NCBI GenBank assembly: GCA_003153955.1
Contig: PMCB01000106.1
Coordinates: 1 to 25,638, forward strand
Direction: 5' to 3'
Length of the DNA stretch: 25,638 bases
From: Dehalococcoidia bacterium
Lineage (GTDB): Bacteria; Chloroflexota; Dehalococcoidia; Dehalococcoidales; Fen-1064
Of the stretch, positions 22,700-25,638 are shown piece after piece. Every line of letters begins with the position of its first letter. Position 1 is the first letter of the stretch. The notes beneath the pieces are model-generated. The model was not told the origin of the DNA. It worked only from the letters and a program-made list of their open reading frames with translations, and made no database searches. Position numbers and translations under genes: made by a program.

Positions 22700-23563
22700 T
22701 CAATTGACCGGCTTTTTGCCACGATAACAGGCTACCAGTAGATTAGGCCCGGCATGCGAACCCAGTATCGGACCGATTTCTCCCATAATAATTTTTTCAC
22801 GCGGATACAAGGGAGCAATACGGTCTGCCAGATTATTCGCTTCATCTTTAGTGGTATTGTACATGATGGCCAAATCTTTGACGTTCCCTTTTTCACTCAA
22901 TGCGTCCGAAAGGAAAGTATATTGTTTTTCTATGCCTTTAGCATAACTGCGCGCCTGGCCGACCGGAACGACAATCCCGTCTTTCATGCCCAACAATGGT
23001 TTTATATTGAGTAGCGTCCCCAATAATTTCTTGGCCTGACCGATCCGGCCGCCTTTCGCCAGATATTTTAAAGAATCAAAAAGGACCATAAAATGAATTT
23101 GAGGAATGGCTTCGTCGACTTCTTTGACAACAGCCGCCATGTTTTCACCGGCTTTAGCGGCTCTGGCCGCCGCAATACAAATCATGCCCAGTCCGATCGT
23201 CATGGAATCGGAGTTAATTACCTCGATAGGACACTTACTTTTCATCATGTCCCGTGCCTGCTTGGCGGAATTGGAAGTCCCACTGAATTTATCGGAGAGA
23301 TGAATCGATACAATCCCGTCCGCTCCTTTGCTGAGCTGTTCATAAGCCTCTGTGAAATCCTGAGGCGACGGTTGGATGGTATTTGGATAAACATCTCCTT
23401 TAACCAAACGACGGTAGAATTCTTCATTTGAAATGGTCACCCCGTCTTTGAAAGTTTCCTCGCCAAATCTGACATACAGAGGGACAACAGTGATTCCCAA
23501 TTCTTCCCTTATTTGCGGAGGGATATCGGCGGCGCTGTCAGTAACAATTTTGATTTTCGTCAT
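22700..23563 (-). CDS. DegV family fatty-acid-binding protein
   Basis: I start at the ATG at 23563 (MTKIKIVTDSAADIP), which has AGGGGA just upstream and the canonical DegV opening; the frame extends 28 codons further but that part does not look like protein. The 287-residue product shows the family landmarks VTDSAADIP, IVVPLYVRF, TIQPSPQDF, SIHLSDKFSGTSNSA, VINSDSMTIGLG, LKYLAKGGRIG, LLNIKPLL and a final EIGPILGSHAGPNLL. DegV/FakB proteins bind a fatty acid, and FakB passes it to the kinase FakA for phosphorylation. No FakA is seen in the window. It is upstream of the isocitrate lyase-like paralogue. Confidence 0.94.
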   Translation of the reverse strand: MTKIKIVTDSAADIPPQIREELGITVVPLYVRFGEETFKDGVTISNEEFYRRLVKGDVYPNTIQPSPQDFTEAYEQLSKGADGIVSIHLSDKFSGTSNSAKQARDMMKSKCPIEVINSDSMTIGLGMICIAAARAAKAGENMAAVVKEVDEAIPQIHFMVLFDSLKYLAKGGRIGQAKKLLGTLLNIKPLLGMKDGIVVPVGQARSYAKGIEKQYTFLSDALSEKGNVKDLAIMYNTTKDEANNLADRIAPLYPREKIIMGEIGPILGSHAGPNLLVACYRGKKPVN

Positions 23564-23702
23564 GGTTCCCCTTGCTTCGACATTATTCAGCTTAGAGTCA
23601 CCGGCTTTTATTTTGCATTCTAAACCATTTCGTTTGAAGGTTCTCAAACTTGCTGCTTTTTATCCGGAGACGGAAACATTCCAAAATATGTATTTGGTTT
23701 TG

Positions 23703-23732
23703 ATTATATTCTTTTCGCTACTAATTAATCAA
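23703..23732 (-). promoter_or_regulatory. Promoter of DegV
   Basis: On the minus strand TTGATT (23727-23732), an 18-base spacer and TATAAT (23703-23708). The 14 bases GAAAAGAATATAAT are identical to those in the promoter at 3323-3352. Confidence 0.6.
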
Positions 23733-23817
23733 CCCAAAAACAGGTAGAAATATAAATTTTTTGAATCGCCCGTGCTTTAATCTTCCATTCAGGTAATTCA
23801 GAATGTTCGTTGCAAGC

Positions 23818-23846
23818 TTTACAACCTGATTTCCCGGGTATATTAT
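23818..23846 (+). promoter_or_regulatory. Promoter of the aldehyde dehydrogenase gene
   Basis: TTTACA (23818-23823), a 17-base spacer and TATTAT (23841-23846) form a good sigma-70 promoter, with a start near 23853 and a leader of about 80 bases. Confidence 0.55.
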
Positions 23847-23852
23847 CAGGTT
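23823..23852 (+). repeat. Inverted repeat overlapping the aldehyde dehydrogenase promoter (operator candidate)
   Basis: AACCTGAT (23823-23830) and ATCAGGTT (23845-23852) are perfect 8-base arms, 14 bases apart. They cover the stretch from the end of the -35 box to beyond the -10 box, a classical repressor position. Confidence 0.6.
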
Positions 23853-23931
23853 AAATTTAAAAAAAGCTCAGCCGGATCTGAATTGTAACGGATAATATTC
23901 AATCTCTCATAAAACAAAGGAGGTTCATTTC

Positions 23932-25383
23932 ATGTCAGAATACAAAATGTGGATCGGCGGAAAGTGGATTGGGGCCGAGTCAGGCAAAACTTACCCCGTC
24001 TTCAACCCTGCAAACGGGATGGAAATCGCCCAACTTCCCCTTGGCGGGAAGGCAGACGTCGATAAAGCCGTCGATGCCGCCCGAAAAGCCTTCCCAATCT
24101 GGTCTAAAAAGCCGCAGTCAGAACGCTCGCAGGTTGCCATGAAAATCGCGTCCTTACTGCGGGAAAATGCCAAAGAATTAGGCATGATTGATACCCTCGA
24201 CCACGGCACTCCTGTGAAAACAGCAGCGGCGACAGTCGCAGGAAAAGCTGTTAATTTTGAATGGGCGGCCTATAATGCTCGGTCATTGATGGGTCATACT
24301 GTGCCCCAAAGTCCCAACGAGCTGGCCTATCTCCAGCACGAACCGATCGGGGTTGTTGCTCTCATCACACCCTGGAATTTCCCTCTTTCTATGATTCTTG
24401 TCAAATTGGCTCCCGCCCTTACACTGGGCAACACCTGCATCATAAAGCCGCCCAGCATAGATTCACTGGCTGCGCTCAAACTGGCGGAACTGTTGGAGAA
24501 ACTGGAACTGCCGCCGGGAACAATCAATGTTATCACCGGACCCGGCAGCACCGTCGGCGAATCGCTTGCCTCCCACCGCGGTGTTGACATGGTATCATTC
24601 ACGGGCAGTTGTGAAACCGGTAAGCAAATAATGGCTTTGGCCAGCCAAACTGTAAAACGCCTTCATCTCGAACTTGGCGGCAAGAACCCGGTGATTATTC
24701 TGGAAGATGCCGATATAAACACCGCCGCAAACGCGATGGCGGCACGCCAGTTCTCAAACGCCGGCCAGATTTGTGCCTGCCCGGGTAGATTTTATGTTCA
24801 TGAAAAGGTCTACGATGAGTTCCTGGAAAAGTTCACCGCAGCCACCCAAAAACTGGTCGTTGGCGACCCCGGTGACGAAAAGACAGACATGGGTCCGCTG
24901 GTCAGCGCCGAACACCGCGACAGGGTGGAAGGCTACATCAGGTCGGGCTTGGATGAGGGCGCTAAGATCGTTATGGGCGGGCAAAAGCCGACAGCTTTAC
25001 CAATGAAAAATGGGTATTTTGTAATGCCCATGATATTTACGAATGCCACGCAAAAAATGAAAATAGCCAGAGAAGAAATCTTTGGGCCGGTCGCTGTATT
25101 CATGGAGAAATTCAACTCCGATGCTAAGGTAATCGAAATGGCCAATGACAGCACTTTCGGACTTTGTTCGTATATCTGGACACGGGACATGGCCAGAGGT
25201 ATGAGGTTTGCCAACGAGATTGCCGTGGGAACCGTCTGGTTAAGTAATGCCCTGACCCTGGCGCCGGAATTACCCTGGACGGGTTACAAGGAGAGCGGAA
25301 TCGGGGAAGAAAATTCTTTATACGGCCTGCTTGAATATACCAATCTCAAGCGAGTCCATGTTGATTTGACTTTGACAAAATAA
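23932..25383 (+). CDS. NAD(P)-dependent aldehyde dehydrogenase
   Basis: The 483-residue product is a full-length member of the aldehyde dehydrogenase superfamily, oxidising an aldehyde to the acid in the cytoplasm. Key residues are present: N149 in TPWNFP, K172 in IIKPPS, the cofactor loop FTGSCETGK, the general base E247 in LELGGKNP, and the nucleophile C281 in NAGQICAC. EEIFGPV and the LPWTGYKESGIGEENS C-terminus follow. The NAD-loop and length fit the broad ALDH family rather than CoA-acylating types. AAAGGAGG is at good distance from the ATG. The gene is monocistronic, with its own promoter, possible operator and terminator. The aldehyde cannot be told from sequence. Confidence 0.95.
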   Translation: MSEYKMWIGGKWIGAESGKTYPVFNPANGMEIAQLPLGGKADVDKAVDAARKAFPIWSKKPQSERSQVAMKIASLLRENAKELGMIDTLDHGTPVKTAAATVAGKAVNFEWAAYNARSLMGHTVPQSPNELAYLQHEPIGVVALITPWNFPLSMILVKLAPALTLGNTCIIKPPSIDSLAALKLAELLEKLELPPGTINVITGPGSTVGESLASHRGVDMVSFTGSCETGKQIMALASQTVKRLHLELGGKNPVIILEDADINTAANAMAARQFSNAGQICACPGRFYVHEKVYDEFLEKFTAATQKLVVGDPGDEKTDMGPLVSAEHRDRVEGYIRSGLDEGAKIVMGGQKPTALPMKNGYFVMPMIFTNATQKMKIAREEIFGPVAVFMEKFNSDAKVIEMANDSTFGLCSYIWTRDMARGMRFANEIAVGTVWLSNALTLAPELPWTGYKESGIGEENSLYGLLEYTNLKRVHVDLTLTK

Positions 25384-25431
25384 CCGGATCAGAAATTGAT
25401 ACCGGAAGCGAAGATTACCGGTACCTTATAT

Positions 25432-25466
25432 GCGAAGTGGGCTCCCTAAAAAGGAGCCCACTTCGC
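25432..25466 (+). terminator. Perfect hairpin between convergent genes
   Basis: GCGAAGTGGGCTCC (25432-25445) pairs with its exact complement (25453-25466) around a 7-base loop. It lies between the aldehyde dehydrogenase and the convergent gene at the right edge and is probably a bidirectional terminator, although neither strand has a U-tract. Confidence 0.7.
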
Positions 25467-25485
25467 AACCTTCCAAATATTTAAA

Positions 25486-25638
25486 CTATGAACCATATCC
25501 CAGAGACTGTTTCAAATTCTGGTCTATCCAGAATCTTGAACAGTAGAAACCTACCGCGAGAATGCCATTCCCACCCGAAATCGAGAAGGTCTGAGCATTG
25601 TAACCTTTCAACCACGGTTCGCAAACAGCAAAGTTGCT
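25486..25638 (-). CDS. Partial unrecognised protein, last 50 residues
   Basis: On the minus strand the frame is open from the right edge to a TAG at 25486-25488. It encodes 50 residues rich in Gly, Phe, Tyr and Trp, including YNAQTFSISGGNGILAVGFY and ending NLKQSLGYGS. The composition suggests the C-terminal strands of a beta-rich protein. Two cysteines are present. No family is recognised from this piece, and its start lies outside the window. Confidence 0.6.
   Translation of the reverse strand, partial: SNFAVCEPWLKGYNAQTFSISGGNGILAVGFYCSRFWIDQNLKQSLGYGS

Larger units (their letters stand above)
23564..23931. other. 368-base divergent regulatory region between DegV and aldehyde dehydrogenase
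   Basis: No gene is seen here. It holds the DegV promoter (23703-23732, minus strand) with a leader of about 130 bases, and the aldehyde dehydrogenase promoter with an overlapping inverted repeat (23818-23852). The stretch between them is AT-rich without notable structure. Confidence 0.6.

Noticed and set aside
1..25638. Mobile elements, CRISPR arrays or defence islands
   Set aside because: No transposase, integrase, terminal repeats, regularly spaced repeats or known defence genes were seen. The MutS-like pair lacks any nuclease or toxin partner nearby.

Overview
The window looks like chromosome from an anaerobic bacterium, most likely a Chloroflexota lineage near Dehalococcoidia. This is inferred from gene content (cytosolic molybdopterin enzymes, a PAC2-family protein, a DUF5679 zinc ribbon, a TIGR04076 protein, a divergent RecN, paired MutS-like ATPases), moderate GC and frequent TTG starts. 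No rRNA, tRNA, insertion sequence, phage gene or CRISPR array is visible.

Layout. 1-641: 3' part of a protein cut by the left edge, then a hairpin terminator. 769-3209 (-): two-gene sugar cassette (sugar isomerase/epimerase-like protein, then a GH35/GH42-like glycoside hydrolase). 3448-4322 (+): a small secreted protein with an internal duplication and a small membrane protein. 4556-4699 (-): a 47-residue zinc ribbon. 4920-7310 (+): recN and bacterioferritin. 7403-8173 (-): an unrecognised conserved-looking protein. 8388-9582 (+): an isocitrate lyase/PEP mutase superfamily protein and a TIGR04076 protein. 9659-12844 (+): a structured leader with a terminator, followed by two overlapping MutS-like ATPase genes. 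12926-19268 (-): a molybdoenzyme operon with two tandem DMSO-reductase-type catalytic subunits, one four-cluster ferredoxin subunit and mobA. 19568-20449 (-): PAC2-family protein. 20574-21731 (+): ChrA-type transporter. 21750-23563 (-): a second isocitrate lyase/PEP mutase paralogue and a DegV protein. 23932-25383 (+): aldehyde dehydrogenase. 25486-25638 (-): 3' end of a gene cut by the right edge.

How the genes fit together. The molybdoenzyme operon is the most coherent unit. Its first three genes are joined by 4-base ATGA overlaps, the ferredoxin subunit could serve either catalytic subunit, and MobA would make the guanylated cofactor. It lacks a Tat signal and a membrane anchor, so a soluble cytoplasmic enzyme is expected. 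An FNR/CRP-like palindrome and a perfect 14-bp inverted repeat lie upstream. The MutS-like pair also looks like an obligate partnership, behind what may be an attenuator. Several other promoters (aldehyde dehydrogenase, isocitrate lyase-like gene, bacterioferritin) carry perfect inverted repeats over or just after the -10 box, suggesting individual regulation. All functions come from reading the sequence and recalling families; no database search was run.
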